Shown: positions 12,640-24,781 of the stretch, in pieces | Layout of the letters: the number at the start of each line of letters is the position of its first letter | Numbering within the stretch: position 1 is the stretch's first letter | Source of the DNA: Gonatopus flavifemur | Lineage: Eukaryota > Arthropoda > Insecta > Hymenoptera > Dryinidae | DNA length: 64,000 nucleotides | Assembly: GCA_018340375.1 (NCBI GenBank) | Contig: JAFFJZ010000090.1 | Span: 335,273 to 399,272, forward strand | Reading direction: 5' to 3' | Notes under the pieces: model-generated | Seen by the model: only the letters and a program-made list of their open reading frames with translations | The model's database searches: none | What the model was told of the DNA's origin: nothing | Made by a program: the position numbers and the translations under genes

Positions 12640-13291
12640 AACAGACTCCAATTTCACTGCACAAATCGCACTAATTTCGTTACGGAAAACTCGCGCAAAT
12701 AATGGTCGTGAACAATTTCCTTCACGCACGGACACTTAACGCTGTTTCACTCTCAACTAATCGAGAAATCCAACCCCGGCCGCCACGTGCTCGAGCGAAC
12801 GATACCGAAGCCACACACTTGCACCCGCGAACCTTCCGACAAACACCTTCCTTGCAACAGGACGAACCCTTCGCTGTTCACCCCACACTTAGATAAATTG
12901 TAGGGTATAATTTGATTTTCATTTATTAACGAATGAAAAGTTAATAAGATCTTTGTGCTAAGAAGCACGACGTGGAAGCCGGGTTGCAAGGAACGCACGA
13001 ATACGAGACTGGCATTCACTGGGTGATAAATCCATTCATTATTAATAGTCAAACAAAAACTCGAATACAACTCTGTTACACTCCCGCGCGGCAGCGGCCA
13101 TTTTTCAAAACACAATTCAACGTTCAGGCATGAACTTTATTCCAAGAAAACTCGACGCCAACATGGCTTCTTGAACCACTTAGTGGTATCTTTTTTGAAG
13201 AACTCGACTCGCGAACCGACTAATGACGAAGAGGGCGCGTCCCTCTCGCCTGCGGCATTTATATTAAGGCCAGCTCACTCCAAACAATTTT
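12640..13291 (-). other. Probable 5' leader and 5' LTR of the gypsy-type element
   Basis: Upstream of gag on the minus strand. A segment from about 13291 (beginning TGTTTGGAGT on the minus strand) to 12899 (ending ACCCTACA) starts TG, ends CA, and contains a TATAAATG word near 13262 and AATAAA-type words, as an LTR would. The 12640-12898 segment would then be the leader. There is no second LTR to compare with and I recognise no primer binding site, so the limits are tentative. The segment is GC-richer than its surroundings. Confidence 0.35.
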
Positions 13292-13652
13292 GAAAAAATC
13301 GAAATTTTTTTTTTCTCATAAATTGCTACTGTATACTCGTAGAAATAGTATAGAATTATTCCCGAAGGTCTGCAAGACCGAAAAGCAGGTATGAAAGAGT
13401 GGGGAGCACTGCGGTAAATCCGGCCGCTCGAACGCCTTCGGTAGCGGCAGCTGCTGCATGCCTTCGGATCGTCTTATTGTTTTGTTCCCTTCTATTTCTC
13501 GAAAATATTCTGTCCTTTACAGTTAGAGAGCGTCTTCCGTATATAATATACGGCAGTACATGTACAAGTGAAATTTTCGTTGGTAATGGTTGTTCGCTTC
13601 AGTCCTCGCACGCGTCAGTAAATTTTTCGTTTGTGTGCTCTCAAAATTTATC

Positions 13653-15472
13653 ATGGACAAAAAAAGAAGAAGTGGTGTCCCACATAGATCAGGAGAAAGG
13701 AGTTTTTTGGGTATTCAACATACTTCAAATGATGATACAGAACAAACTAGTGTTGCTGCAAAAAAACTGAACAACGCCGATCCTCAACTTGAAGTGAAAA
13801 TCCATCCGTTGCTGACTTACGTGATCGTTCAGTGGTCTGTATTTGCTATATTGCAACAGAGAGTTGTTTGTTCAAAGTGTAATGAAAAAGTGGAATTTGC
13901 AAAAAGTGTCGAGAAACGATTAGGTTTTGAGTGACAAATTATCTGTGATTGTGAGGAGAGTGAACCAATCCCTTCATCTCCAAAAATCAAAAATGGTTAT
14001 GAAATAAACAGGAGAATAGTTTATGCAATGCGCTTGTTAGGAGTTGGATTTTATGGCTTATTGAATTTTTGTGGACTGATGGATATCTCAGCAACTGCAT
14101 TGAGTATAACTGCCTATTATGAATGCATAGATTAAGTTTATATTGCATTAAAGGCTGTTAGTGAAATAGTTTTCAAAAAAGCTGCTCAAGAAGAGCAAGG
14201 AAAGAATAAGGAGAGAGGATTCACCGAAGATAGGCTCACTGTTTCGGGCGATGGTTCTCGGCCAAAGAGAGGATTCACAGCTTTACTCGGTATTGTTAGT
14301 TTGATCGGCAAGTACACGAACAAAGTCATAGATGTCGTAGTAAAATCAAAGATTTGCCAAGCATGCAGTAACTATTCAAAAAAATTCCCCGAAAATACGC
14401 CAGAGTTCGATGCTTGGTTTACCGAACATTGTGAAGCAGGCAATTGCACAAGGGATCATGATGGTAGTGCCGGTCTTATAGAAGTTGAAGGAGTGGAAGA
14501 GATGTTTCGGAGGTCTGTGGAGCAGTACGGTGTTATGTACGGATATTATATCGGCCACGGTGACTCTAAAACTTTCAAGAGACTCGAAGAATCTGAACCG
14601 TACGGCGAAGCTGTCAAAATAAAGAAGAAAGCATGTGTTTCACACGTAGGCAAGAGTCTATATAGACGTGGTAAAGGAGCCAAAAAAAACCATGCAAAAA
14701 TAAAGAAAGCTCTGGAAGCGCGAAAAAAAGAGAGGCAATAGAAAGAGGTGAAGAAGCACCCAAAAAGGAGAAGGCTCAAAAAAGCAAACAACCTGTCGTA
14801 AAATCTTTAAAATTTACTGAAGCTCAACTGTCGCTCTTATCTAGCTATTCTGAAAAAGCTGTGCTTACTCATCCCGATTCTGTGCCAGACACGAAGAATG
14901 CAATTCTAGCCTCATTGTATCACAAGTGTTCCACCGATGCTAAGCCACAACACCAGTATCGTCCAGCCGGAGCAGATTCATGGTGCGCTTATCAAAAGGC
15001 AGTAGCTACAAAACAGAATTACAACCATCCTTCAGCTTTCGATCAGGGAATTCAAGATCTTTTACAGCCAATTTATGAAGAACTAACCGACGAAAAGTTG
15101 CTGGAGAGATGTTCAGGGGCTAACACGCAAAACAATAACGAAAGTTACAACTCATGTGTTTGGAACATAGCCCCTAAACATAAGTTTGTCGGGAAAAAAA
15201 CGCTTGAAATTGCTGCTCTCAGTGCTGCTTGCATTTTCAATGAAGGGCTTTCACCCATATTAAGAGTTATGGAAGTTATGGGTGTTAGAATCGGCCCGGA
15301 AGCAAGGCACTTTGCTGATAGGGGCAACAACAGACGTGTTGATCGAGCTGAGCTAGAAGCTACTGAAGCATCTAAGGAACACAGAACTGCTTTGAGAAAT
15401 GCAAGCATTCTTCAGAATGATGCTTACGAAGACCAGGAAGGAGTTGTGTATGAAGCTGGAATGGATATGTGA
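13653..15472 (+). pseudogene. Mutator-like DDE transposase relic
   Basis: Roughly 600 codons of a transposase family that I recognise as the insect Mutator-like group. Diagnostic stretches are LTVSGDGS, RGFTALLGIVSLIGKYTNKV, CQACSNYSKKFPE, EFDAWFTEHC, GSAGLIEVEGVEEMF, YYIGHGDSKTFK and TQNNNESYNSCVWNIAPKHK, in family order. Lesions are TGA at 13932, TAA near 14134 and a frameshift near 14740, where a Lys/Glu-rich linker crosses into the frame continuing to 15472. In YYIGHGDSKT the residue before GDSKT is His, where I expect Asp, so a conserved acidic residue may also be lost. No terminal inverted repeats were found around it. Confidence 0.8.
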
Positions 15473-15622
15473 GTAAAATTCACTTTTCTTACGATTTTTC
15501 ACGAATAAAAACTTTGAACTGATTTTTGTCCGAACCACGTTTTTTCGCATGGATGACACTCTCATTTCAAAACCATTGCACTTATCGATATGAACCAAAC
15601 GGCATTTTACTCTTTAGATGTC

Positions 15623-15775
15623 TGGCTATGGCCTCAAGCAGAACCAGGAATATTTATCATTATTTAAAAAAGTTATAAACAATTAAAAGTGAAAAAAAGG
15701 GTCAAAAAAATTCAAAAGTCCGCCATTTTGTTTTTTTTCATTGAAAATGTTTCATTCTGCTTGAGGCCATAGCCA
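15623..15775. repeat. Short inverted repeat downstream of the Mutator-like relic
   Basis: A 21-bp arm beginning TGGCTATGGCCTCAAGCAGA (15623-15643) is repeated exactly in inverse orientation at 15755-15775, with an AT-rich loop of about 110 bp. It may be a subterminal part of the Mutator-like element or an independent MITE. Confidence 0.7.
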
Positions 15776-15934
15776 ATTCGATACAGAACATAAAACCGTT
15801 TTGTTTTTTGCTTTCAGATAATTCTTCCCCAAGAAATGATGTCATCCATCTACGAATCAGATGAGTTTCAGCAGCCATTTTCAGGACCGCCATTCTGAAA
15901 AAAACAAAAAAAAATGTTTTCAAGTAATTTCATA

Positions 15935-17225
15935 CGAGGGTGGATTGATAAGTTTCCGGCCTGACCAAGAGATGGCGCCACTAGGCCTACCTTGAGGTGG
16001 CGTTCTATAGTACCATCCTTAGATAGCTTGTAGCTATAGTTTCAGTCCGATCGCCATGTTAGTTTAGTTTTGAGAGCACGCTGATCAAGACGCCTCTGTG
16101 TTTTTCGTAAAAATGGAAAAGCTGGAAAATCGTGCTGTCATCAAATACTTTTATTTGAAGGGGTTAACGCCGAAGGAAATTAAAGAAGAGATGGACTCAA
16201 CACTGGGGACATCCTCCCCATCATATTCAACCGTTAAGCAGTGGGTTTCCGAGTTTAAAAAGGGTCGTGTGAGCACCTCTGATGAGCCTCGCTCAGGACG
16301 CCCCAGTGAGGTCACAACTCCAGATATGATCGAAAAAATCCATCAAATAGTGCTGAAAGATCGCAGATTAAAAGTTCGTGAGATAGCTGAGACCTGTAAG
16401 ATGTCATATGAACGTGTACAAAATATTTTGCACCAACATTTGTATATGGAAAAGCTCTGTGCAAGATGGGTGCCGCGTTTGCTAACAGTCGACCAAAAAT
16501 TGATTCGAAAGAACATTTCTACCGCCAATTTGGCGTTGTATAAGCGTAATCCAAGCGAATTTTTGCGTCGATTCGTAACCGTTGACGAAACTTGGGTCCA
16601 CCACTACACTCCTGAAACCAAAGAACAGTCTAAACAGTGGATTGGACCAGGGAACCAACTCCAAAGAAGGCAAAACAATTTTTTCGGCGAACAAGGTTAT
16701 GGCTACTGTTTTTTGGGATGCAAGAGGTATCATATACATTGATTACCTTGAAAAGGGTAAAACTATCACTGGTCAATACTACGCAGACTTATTGCAACGT
16801 TTGAGCCACGAAGTGAAAACTAAACGACCTCATCTGGCGAAGAAAAAAATCTTGTTTCATCACGATAACGCACCAGCGCACACGTCAATCGTTGCGATGG
16901 CTAAAATCAACGATCTGAAGTTTGAATTAATGCCGCACCCTCCCTACTCTCCAGACCTAGCCCCGAGTGACTATTATCTGTTTCCTAACCTCAAAAAATG
17001 GCTTGGCGGTAAGAGATTTGCGGACAATGAGGAAGTAATCGGAGCTGTAAATGGGTATTTTGAGGAGCTTGACGAATCAGTCTATAGAGATGGCATTACT
17101 AGACTAGAACACCGCTATGAGAAATGTATCAGCCGTGGAGGAGATTATGTTGAGAAATAAAAAAAAAAAATTCTTAAAAACGTTGTTTTTCTTGGTCAGG
17201 CCGGAAACTTATCAATCCACCCTCG
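15935..17225 (+). mobile_element. Complete-length mariner element with TA target duplication
   Basis: The termini are perfect inverted repeats of about 35 bp beginning CGAGGGTGGATTGATAAGTT, followed at both ends by CGGCCTGACCAAGA. TA flanks each end (15933-15934 and 17226-17227), as expected for mariner insertion. Length is 1291 bp. It encodes one transposase with a single frameshift. Confidence 0.95.
16113..17160 (+). pseudogene. Mariner DD34D transposase with one frameshift
   Basis: Cut-and-paste transposase of about 349 codons. N-terminal helix-turn-helix DNA-binding regions (residues about 1-110) include LTPKEIKEEMD and SGRPSEV. The catalytic domain keeps all three acidic residues: TVDETW, HHDNAPAH and SPDLAPSDYYLF. 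I count 34 residues between the second and third Asp, the DD34D mariner signature. The WVPRLLTVDQK linker motif is present. The frame breaks once, between WIGPG and the conserved MATVFWDARG, near 16645-16660, so this copy cannot make full-length protein. I chose the ATG at 16113 (MEKLENRAV) over one 15 bases upstream because mariner proteins usually start near this motif. Confidence 0.93.
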
Positions 17226-17227
17226 TA

Positions 17228-17523
17228 TATGTACTTTTATATGTGAAAAAATTGATTACTCAACATGTTTTGTACTATAAATAAAATGTATTGAAGAAAA
17301 TTACGTTTTTTGGAGTAAGCTGGCCTCAACTAGTGCGCAGAAGGGTTACCTACTGCACAGGTACTTGCAGACATCTTGTGACGTCATTTGGTTTCTCGAT
17401 TCTTTATTGGCTCTACAGTTTTATTGCCTAAGAAACTTATTGCTATCTTAATACTACTTTCGCCACCTATGGTCTGAATTACATAAAGCCCGCAAAGATA
17501 CAAATTCAGTATCGCCGTATTCA
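17228..17523 (-). other. 3' untranslated tail of the I-like LINE plus unassigned flank
   Basis: It lies between the mariner and the last codon of the LINE on the minus strand. No coding pattern. The exact LINE terminus is not identifiable; there is no clear poly(A) or microsatellite tail. Confidence 0.4.
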
Positions 17524-17727
17524 TTATATTATCCTATTTATGTCTCTAAAGAACTTATAAATTATTATTATTGCTTCCCTATCACAAACGTGAAAAATGT
17601 TCCTTAAATCTAAAGGGAGATTGTATCCCCTCCTCCTTAACCTACTCAACAAAATTTTTCTCTCCTTCTCATATTTCTGACATTGTAAAACTACATGATT
17701 CACATCTTCCTCCTCTGCTCCACACTC

Positions 17728-18232
17728 ACGCCGAAGAGAACATAAAGCTTCAGCGAACGTTCAGATCAGATGTGTATAGATTGGGCCGGAGGTTCATTAG
17801 AGCTAACTCTTATATTCACAAACGTTTGACAAAGGTTCTACGGACGTTGAAATGTCCGCTTCGAAATACGTTCAGGAAACATAGATGGAACGTTCGCTGA
17901 AGGTTCATCGAAGGTTTGACGAAGCTTCACAAAAATATCTATACTTATATTAATTTTGATCAATTTATATGAAAAATAAATTAATTAATAAACATAAATT
18001 ATCATAAATTAATCTAAGTATAGATATTTTTGTGAAGCTTCCTCAAACCTTCGATGAACCTTCAATGAACGTTCCATCTATGTTTCCTGAAAGTATTTTA
18101 AAGCGGACATTTCAACGTTCGTAACACCTTTGACAAACGCTTGTGAATCTAGAAGTTAGCTCTCATGAACCTTCGATCCGATCTATACAGATCTAATCTG
18201 AACGTTCGCTGAAGCTTCATGTTCTCTTCGGG
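17728..18232. mobile_element. 505-bp foldback element inserted in the LINE, 6-bp target duplication
   Basis: Two arms of about 230 bp are imperfect inverted copies; left begins near GCCGAAGAGAACATAAAGCT and right ends AGCTTCATGTTCTCTTCGGG. The arms contain repeated GAACGTTC-type words and meet in an AT-rich centre near 17950-18000. ACACTC lies directly outside each end (17722-17727 and 18233-18238). Removing 511 bp restores the LINE frame through the Cys/His motif, which confirms the duplication. No coding capacity. Confidence 0.85.
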
Positions 18233-19143
18233 ACACTCTCCACTAGGAATGATGTTTTTCCTCATTAGCGGATAATTTAAATTATAATAGTTCGCCCGTA
18301 CTCTATTAGCCATCGTTATTACTCCCCTCCCAACCCTCCATTTCCAAAACCACGGTTTGCTACTTTTCAAATCTGCACATCTTTTCATATATTCCTTTCC
18401 TTCAAATCTTCCCCGACCATATTGGTCTCTGGAACTAAACGCTTTTACTATGTCCCTCAATTTTTTGACCAAGTCCTTAGATGGGACAAAAAATTTCCCA
18501 TTATCTAGCAAAGTAGCACCTTCAGCTAATACATCTGCTCTCTCGTTTTCTCCAACTCCTTTATGTGCTGGCACCCATCCCAAAACTATCCTTCCAGGTT
18601 CTTCGCTGTCTTTCAATTTTTTTCACATTTATCCCATAAATTTCTAATTCTAACTATCTACTCATTATTATTAACACTCACTTTATTATCGCTTAAAGAC
18701 TGTACCACACTCAGCGAATCTGTCCATATAATTACATTACCTTTTTCCACGTAATATTCTATTGATTGCAATGCTCTAAAAACAGCTTTTGCTTCTGCTG
18801 AATATATCGAACATACTTCATCCATACTTGTAAAGTCTTCCACCGTCTCATTTTGCAATTTCAATACTACTCCCACCCCAACTGAAGGATTCCCTTTGAT
18901 TTTCGACCCATCCGTAAAAATCTCTGTTATCTCACCCTCCAACTCTAGTTTTCCAACGATTACATCTCTCATCTCCTCTTTTCTTATGATGTTTTCCCCG
19001 AATTTTCTTCCTACTTCTACATTTACAGTCATTATTTTAGTTGAATCATCATAGTTCTCATAAAATACATCCCAATTTTTCCTTGAACACATAATAAACT
19101 CTTTATACTCTCGAACTAAATTCCACATATCCACTACTATCGA

Positions 19144-19569
19144 CCCATATAGCACCGGGAGGTTTTCTGGACGTTCCGAAAACGTGCTTGGTTACACAGA
19201 GAACGTGCAAATAACGTCTCATGATGTTCTAAAAACGTCGCATGTATGTCGCAGGAACATGCAAATGTCCCGTTTAGTTCTATTCATGTCTTCTTGCAAT
19301 GTTCTTGAGACGTATTCAAGGAAAGGTTTTCACAACGTTCCGCGGCGTTGCACATATGTTTTTAGAAGGTTAGTTTTCATGGAAGCACGTTTAGAAAACG
19401 CGGAAAGAACGTCCCGTAGTATATGAAAAGAACGTGCTTGGTACGTATTCATGTGCATCAAAAGCGAAGGTACTCTAAACATTTGGAAAATATGTGCCTT
19501 GGGCACCAACACACGCGGGATCAAGATTATGTTTATAGAACATCCAGAGAACTTTCTGTGCTGTCTGGG
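19144..19569. mobile_element. CCCA-ended element (group B) inserted in the LINE, 2-bp duplication
   Basis: The left end is CCCATATAGCACCGGGAGGT and the right end, read on the minus strand, CCCAGACAGCACAGAAAGTT; both continue to TCTGGAYGTTC. GA lies on each side (19142-19143 and 19570-19571). Removal of 428 bp restores the LINE frame from codons for RRRSNS into IVVDMWN, so the limits are internally tested. No ORF of interest. Related ends occur at 53.21 and 53.27 kb. Confidence 0.85.
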
Positions 19570-22251
19570 GAGTTACTCCTTCTCCTTGCCATACTTCCAT
19601 ATTCTACCAGCAAATTTAGTTTAGAAATAATCTCATTATCAATCCTTCTTAAATTCTTTACAATGAATCCTATTCCCAATTCCATCGCTCTATCCCTTGT
19701 ATCCACCACCTTACTTTCTACTTGCATCACATTGGTTGGCGTGGAACATCTATAGCCCATAGCTATTCTTAGTCCTTTATATTGTAGCTTTTGTAACGCA
19801 TGTTGTAGTTTTCTATTTTCTGGCCAATACAAAAATAAACAATCAATCCTAGATCGAATTAAGCTCTTATATAATAGTAAAGATGTCGAAACATCCACTC
19901 CCCAACTTACCCCACAAATATATTTCAACATATTGCAACTTTTATCAAACTTTTCTTTGACTTTCAAAATCTGTTCCTTCAAAGTTAACTTATTATCTGA
20001 AATTATACCTAAAAACTTAGCCGCTTTTTCTCCCCTAATACTTGTACCGTTAACTTCTACATCAATATCTGTATGATCTCCCCCTTTTGAAAGTTTCACT
20101 ACTTTTGTCTTATTTTTTGACAGTTCTAGTCCTAACTCTAATAATTTATACTCTATGGTTTCCAAACTCTCCTCTATTCTTATTATTGAATCATCTTGGT
20201 CACTACCTTTTACATAAATACAAACATCATCCGCAAACGTAATTCTATTGACCTTGTCATCCACTTCATCAAACTCCCTATTAACATAAATATTGTATAA
20301 AATTGGGCTTAATACCCCTCCCTGCGGCAATCCTTTACAAATATTCCGTCTCACTCTCTGTCCTTCAAATGTAAATTCCCCTACTCTATCCTTGAACCAT
20401 TCTCTTAAATATAAGCAAATCTTCCTTGGTATCCCTATCCTCACACACTTCTCTAACAGTTTACTCCTCAGCACATTATCATATGCACCCTTAATGTCTA
20501 AAAAACCTGCAACAACCTCATCACCTTCCAAATTAGCAATCTTTACATCCCATATCAGCTTACTTAAATTATCCGCACAACTCTTACCCTTCCTAAATCC
20601 CGATTGCTGTTTTCCCAAAATTTCATTGCTTTCCAGCCACCACATCAACCTCTCACCCACCATTCTCTCTAGTACTTTTCCCATACACGATGTTAGCGAA
20701 ATCGGCCTCACTCCCTTACCATCACCTCTTTCTATAAATAAAACTCGTGCTTCTTTCCATTCCCCCGGAATCCATCCCTCTTCCCAGAAGCCGTTAATGA
20801 TCTCTAATAATTTCTCCTTAAACTTCCTTGATATTCTTTCAATAATAAAATAATCAATACCATCCAAACCTGGAGAGGAACCTACCTTAACACTGTTCAA
20901 GACCCTTTCTAATTCCGGCCACGTGAACTTCCTTCCCATACACTCCATCTCCTCTTCCACACATTCTATTCTCACCTCTCTATTCTCTACCCACGGTGCC
21001 GATAACTTTTTTATTTCCTGTTTTATTGAATCCTTTTTCTCTCTTTCTGCTAATTCATTCCAATTAATTTTTGCAAAGGAATTTTTGATAATTCTCATCT
21101 TTTTCCACACATATTTCATATTAACGTTACAATCTATTTTAGCTGTGAACTTCCTAAACGATTCCTTTTTCTTGAAATTAATAATCTTTTTAACTATTGC
21201 ACTACATCTTTCATATTCCCCATAACTGCCACTAGTTCTAAACTGCTGGAAACTCGTCTTTCTATCCTCTATTGCTTTCTCACATTCAAAATCCCACCAA
21301 TCTACTTTAACTTTATTTCTCCATTCTTTTTGTGAGCCCATTGCCTTACGTTTTTTAATATCTTCTAAAGAGAGATTTTCCTTTCTTCCTGAGACTTTAT
21401 TAATGCTTTTACTAATACAATTTTTCCAAATCTGATACTTTACATTCAGATCTCCTTCCACATACTCCTCTCTTTCAAATACTATTTCTTTTTTCTTCAT
21501 CTCACTATCAAACTTAACCCAATCTGTTTTGAAGTTATAGAGTCTGTTGTTAATTTTTTGATGCTCAACTCTCTCATTTTCAAAACTAATTATCACCAGT
21601 ATCGGCATATGATCAGATCCTAGCGCTTCATCGTACTCTTTACAGAAAGAGTGTTCCAACAATCTTCCTGTCATAATTATCAAATCAAGATTTGAATCCC
21701 GGGCATTTGGCCTTCCAATCTATGATCTTTTATCACAATTACCCACATACAGTTCTGTGCTCATCATCTCTTCCAGCAATCTTTTCCCGTTAATATCGTC
21801 TACTAAACAATTCCAACTTTCATGTTTTGCATTCATATCACCTATCAACAACAGTTCTTCCTCGTCACTTCTATTTGACAACAGTTCCCTCCATGCAGCT
21901 GTACTCGTATCCCTCCCTGGTTTTCTATAACATAATATTAAATTTATTACTATATTCTTTCCTCTCATTTTTATTCCTACTAATTCAAACTCCTTCACTC
22001 CCTCACCTCTAATGTTCTTTATTCTTTCCGAAACAATACTGTCTTTTACAATAATCATAACTCCTCCACCTATTCTATCTTCCTCTCTATCTTTTCTATA
22101 GATTTTATAGCCTTTCAACTTAGTCCTATGTTTATTTGATAACCACGTTTCACTTACCCCTAGTACATCTATATTCTCTTTGTACATCAAATTTTTTAAT
22201 TCTTCCCATTTCCCTCAGATTCCTCTCGCATTCCAACACACTATTTTTTTC

Positions 22252-24277
22252 TTAAATTTCTTCTCCATTTTGGTTACCCAATATCCCTTCTACCCAATCA
22301 AATACATCTAAACTATCAACTTTTATTTGAGAAAAATCTATATCCTCACTCATCCCCAATTTACCCCCATCTTTATCTAATCCCTCCCTTTTTACTTCTT
22401 CACCATCTGTTTTAATACTGTCTTTATCCTTTGTTGATTTCTTTACTGTCGATTCTTCAGCCCTTTCCGCACTTTCCTGCATCGACTTTCTCCTCCTTGC
22501 TTTTTCCTTTTCTATCCTCGACTGATGATCCACGTCTTCTTCTCCAGCTGTATATGTCTCTCGTTTTTTTTATCCTCAATTTCATTTTCCCTCGCAAACT
22601 GACGTTTTTTCCAATGTCTTTTCACTAGTATTTCTCTCAGTAAATCTTCCATACCACTATCCACTACTTCTTATAAAATTTCAGCTAGACTGCTTTCTTT
22701 TATCCTTTCTTCCTTGTCCTGAGCTTCTATTTGCCATTTTCCACCTACATTATATTCTTCTTGTTCTACACTTGTCTTTCTAGCTTCCACTATCCTGTGC
22801 TGTGCTGTCATTCTCAATATTGGAAAATCTTCTGCATTTCTCATATATCTAATCTCATTCCTATTTTGATTTCTCACTTACATTCTTGCCTCATTAAAAC
22901 TAAGTCCCTCATACGCCATTCTTTTCTTAATGATCCATTCTTCTGTTCTAACTCTGCACCTTCTATCTATATTGGAATGGTTCTCCCCACAATTCACACA
23001 ATTTGCTATACATGTTTCATCTCCTTTTCCATGAAAGATATTACTGCAATTGACACACAACTTTTGTCCACTTTTACAAAACTTCTGAATATGACCATAT
23101 CTAAAACATTTCCAACACTGCTTCACATTTTCTATATATGGAGTTACAGATAGTCTCCCTGACCCTTCCCATCCAAATAGCAACGTTTTTGGAAGGATAT
23201 TTCCTTCTACCTCAATAATGATCAGTTCGGTATCGATCAAATCAGTCATATTATTCTTTGTAACCCTTTTCTTCATTCTTTCGAACTCCAACTTTCCTTG
23301 TCCAGGAATCAACTGCTTTTCTAACTCGCTGATAGACGAGTCCCAATCTCTAATTACTCCTTTTCTAAACCTTTTTTCTCTAGGAACTGTAACTCTAATA
23401 ATACTATCAGTCTTACTGGAATTGAGAATTAACTTGTTTGCTTCTATTCTCCTATTAAATTCTACCAAACCTCTATTGAAACTTTCCATTTCAAAAGAAC
23501 TGGGACGTAGACCCATTCCTGATATTGTTCTATAGATTTTTACCTCGTTCCTTCTCCTGCTAGTCAGGTTTTCTCCAGGTTTTAGTTCTACCTCCAACTC
23601 ATACTTATCTGCCAGGTAATCTTCATTGAAAACAAAATCTTCTTTTTTTGACCTAGATTCTGTATGATCTTTATCTACACCTATCACTTTCACCTCATCG
23701 CTCCCAAGTCTGCCATTTTCTTCCTGATTATCCTGTTCTGCAACTCTGCTATCTTCTACTTTACTATCTTGATCTACAACTCTTCTCTGTTTTCCTCCCA
23801 TCACTTCCTCGATCAATTTTAATTCACTATTTCTACTAACTTCTTCATCTGTCAATTTTCTTTTAGTTCCAGTTTTATTCTCCACAACTTCCATTTTTTC
23901 CTCACTTCTTTCATCATCATTCACGCCTCTTTCACACTTATTTTTTACTGTAATCTTAATTTCTTCACTTTCCTCAAGAACTCTATCTTCTATGATATCT
24001 ACTTCTTTTCCATTTCTTCCCGACTTATTTGCAAGTTCTGTACTAATGGTACCAATAAGTATTTCTCTCAATTCTTCTCGAGTCATGTTCCATGTCAATT
24101 CCTTGTTTTTATCCGCCTCCTTCTTCTTATTCTTCTTCTTGAGCGCTTTCTTCCCCATTTCACTTTTTTGTTTTTTTCTCCACATAAAATCCTTCTTCCT
24201 CAAGGGAAGATCGTATTGGAACCCCCTTTCGGGTTCCCCATCTTCATTTTCACCTTCTTCTATAATAGTCTTTTATA
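22252..24277 (-). pseudogene. I-like LINE ORF1 (gag-like, zinc knuckle protein), broken
   Basis: A Lys/Glu-rich N terminus (from about 24203), then a basic/acidic linker, then near 23130-22960 a run of zinc knuckles: CWKCFRYGHIQKFC, CVNCSNIFHGKGDETC and CVNCGENHSNIDRRC. This architecture is the RNA-binding ORF1 of I/Jockey-type LINEs. The frame is interrupted by a TAA at about 22878, another stop near 22671 and a frameshift before the acidic tail (22533-22252). That tail ends in NQNGEEI and its stop codon, just inside the ORF2 start. No ATG is visible between the upstream stop near 24277 and residue FMW, so the true start is uncertain. Confidence 0.82.
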
Positions 24278-24781
24278 ACCTAACCTCTTTCTGTTGAACC
24301 GATCCACTGATTATTTCGTCCAGCTACCTCTATATATATTTTCTTTCTTTCTTTGTATGTATTAATATGTTCTACTAACCCCTCTATTACATCCTCCGCT
24401 CTCCAATTTATTATATTTTCACAACCAAACGTTTTATTCTTCAAACCATTTGAAACATGTCATTTCATGAATGTTGCATATACGAATTCACACAGCTCAT
24501 TCATCCATTTTTCAATTATTCTTTTAATATTATAATAACCTATCAACACATCGCCTCATTGACAGGTTATTTGTTTATGTTTTGACAATGTATAGACCAC
24601 ACTACACTGAAATCAACGCTACTGGATGTTTGGATTATAATATACATTAACTGAAATGAATGCTATTGGATATTGGAAGAAAGGAAAAAGGACAGAATAT
24701 TGGATGTCCCAAGAAAGGAAGAGACAGAATATCTCTATGCCAATGGAAGAAACCCTCCCGAATTCCGATGACGAAGAACTA

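Larger units (their letters stand above)
17524..22268 (-). pseudogene. I-like LINE ORF2 (endonuclease, RT, RNase H, zinc motif), split by two insertions
   Basis: Domain order on the minus strand: endonuclease (from 22268, IVCWNARGI, VSETWLS, LIGDMNAKHESWNC, GSDHMPIL), reverse transcriptase (SSPGLDGIDYF, RPISLTSCMGKV, GLPQGGVLSPILYNIY, ITFADDVCIY), RNase H (EIFTDGSKIKG, SAEAKAVFRAL, WTDSLSVVQSL, GWVPAHKGVGENERAD) and a C-terminal Cys/His motif (ECGAEEED, then HVVLQCQKYEKE). RNase H places it near the I/LOA type rather than Jockey. Lesions: stops near 22212, 21720 and 18658 and a frameshift near 18618. Two later elements (19144-19569 and 17728-18232) interrupt it; subtracting each with one target duplicate keeps the frame. 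The ORF2 ATG overlaps the end of ORF1 by about 17 bp. The stop codon is at 17524-17526. Confidence 0.88.

Noticed and set aside
13399..13770. 123-codon ORF upstream of the Mutator-like relic
   Set aside because: Overlaps the start of the transposase frame in another phase and has no family resemblance.
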